Assembly: GCA_023415605.1 (NCBI GenBank)
Contig: JAEZKB010000263.1
Location: 1 to 30,233 of the forward strand
Direction: 5' to 3'
Length of the DNA stretch: 30,233 nt
Source of the DNA: Pseudomonadota bacterium
GTDB taxonomy: Bacteria > Pseudomonadota > Alphaproteobacteria > Rhizobiales > Devosiaceae
Numbering within the stretch: the first letter of the stretch is position 1; every line of letters starts with the position of its first letter. A program made the position numbers and the translations under genes. The notes under the pieces were generated by a model. The model was not told the origin of the DNA. It did no database searches and worked only from the letters and a program-made list of their open reading frames with translations. Of this stretch, positions 29,677 to 30,233 are shown one piece after another.

Positions 29677-30233
29677 ATGTTCAGACGTCGCCTGCTGCCT
29701 GGCCTGTTCGGACTGGTGATCGTTCTCGCCCTGATGGGCTTGAGGGCTGCCGATCCTTTTCCGGTCCAGGTGGTACGCGAGATCGCCTTCGATCTCTACC
29801 AGCGGATCAAGCCCCGCGAGATTCCCACCGACGCACCGGTCCGGGTCATCGACGTCGATGAGGCCTCCCTCGCCAGCCTCGGCCAGTGGCCATGGAGCCG
29901 CGACCAGTTGGCGACGCTGGTCGACCGCCTGACCGAACTGGGTGCCTCCGCCATCGTCTTCGATATGCTCTTCCCCGAGCCCGACCGCATGTCGCCACAG
30001 CGCTTGGCCACCCAACTGCCCGACATCGACGCCGCCACCCTGCCCGATTACGACACCCTCTTTGCCACCGCGCTTGCCGCCGGCCCGACCGTGCTCGGCG
30101 CCAGCCGCATTCCCACCGGTCCTCCGCTTCGCGAGCTGCCGAAGTCCGGCTTCGCCGTCAGTGGCTCGGATCCTCGCCCGGCCATCCCGGTCATCGACGC
30201 CGCCGCCTCACCGCTCAGGCAACTCTATGACTC
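29677..30233 (+). CDS. CHASE2-domain sensor protein, 5' part (likely adenylate/guanylate cyclase)
   Basis: The 185 residues visible begin with a signal/anchor helix (LLPGLFGLVIVLALMGLRA). The start of a periplasmic CHASE2 domain follows: REIAFDLYQRIKPRE, then PVRVIDVDEASLASLGQWPWSR and LTELGASAIVFDMLFPEPD, all diagnostic. CHASE2 is a periplasmic sensor, usually followed by membrane helices and a cyclase, histidine kinase or other output. A class III cyclase is the usual partner next to FecR genes but is outside the window, so the output domain is an inference. The ATG at 29677 sits inside the loop of an imperfect hairpin (ACGTCTGA 29650-29657, TCAGACGT 29681-29688). Confidence 0.88.
   Translation, partial: MFRRRLLPGLFGLVIVLALMGLRAADPFPVQVVREIAFDLYQRIKPREIPTDAPVRVIDVDEASLASLGQWPWSRDQLATLVDRLTELGASAIVFDMLFPEPDRMSPQRLATQLPDIDAATLPDYDTLFATALAAGPTVLGASRIPTGPPLRELPKSGFAVSGSDPRPAIPVIDAAASPLRQLYD

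Overview
The window looks like a chromosomal segment of an alphaproteobacterium of the Hyphomicrobiales, most like Devosia or a near relative. This is inferred from the high GC content, the dense short-gap gene layout, an alphaproteobacterial-type motA/motB pair, a Caulobacter-type xylonate dehydratase, and rhizobial-type P-II and exopolysaccharide genes. I see no insertion sequence, phage gene, CRISPR array, rRNA or pseudogene. There is one tRNA gene.

Layout. 1-164: 5' part of a P-II (GlnK-type) gene on the minus strand with a possible sigma-54 promoter. 470-1690: UbiH/COQ6-type FAD hydroxylase. 1698-3583 (minus): Trm112-like protein, LON-N-domain protein and CnoX-like thioredoxin/TPR protein, probably one operon. 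3714-3788: tRNA-Gly(GCC) with promoter and terminator. 3856-4782 (minus): Gfo/Idh/MocA oxidoreductase. 5060-6880: flagellar stator genes motA and motB. 6963-7361 (minus): small secreted alanine-rich protein. 7568-13432: exopolysaccharide region. Its plus-strand operon holds a membrane-anchored protein of unknown function, an O-antigen-ligase-like protein and a PPP-family phosphatase. It converges on a minus-strand pair, a priming sugar transferase and a Wzz/BY-kinase tyrosine autokinase. 13657-14388: DUF2934 protein and RidA. 14515-15854: ArsR regulator with two SRPBCC proteins, headed by a long inverted repeat that overlaps the promoter. 15998-20621: MFS transporter, M81 (MlrC-like) metallopeptidase, class III aminotransferase of the GSA-aminomutase type, and a DHFR/RibD-like reductase.

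20631-27571 is the most interesting part, a carbohydrate or sugar-acid catabolic island. It holds an SDR resembling 2-keto-3-deoxy-L-fuconate dehydrogenase/DHRS6, an APH-type small-molecule kinase, an enolase paralogue with altered active-site residues, a LacI regulator, a second SDR, and a D-xylonate-type IlvD/Edd dehydratase. The kinase and enolase paralogue are 16 bp apart. I infer that they may act in sequence on a hydroxy acid: phosphorylation, then enolase-type dehydration.

27786-30233: a stand-alone cyclic-nucleotide-binding-domain protein lacking the usual phosphate-binding arginine, a DUF3307 membrane protein, a secreted FecR-domain protein, and the 5' part of a CHASE2 sensor that runs off the window.

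A recurring architectural feature is that nearly every convergent gene pair ends within a few bases of its partner or shares a CTAG/CTAA stop overlap. This leaves no room for terminators.
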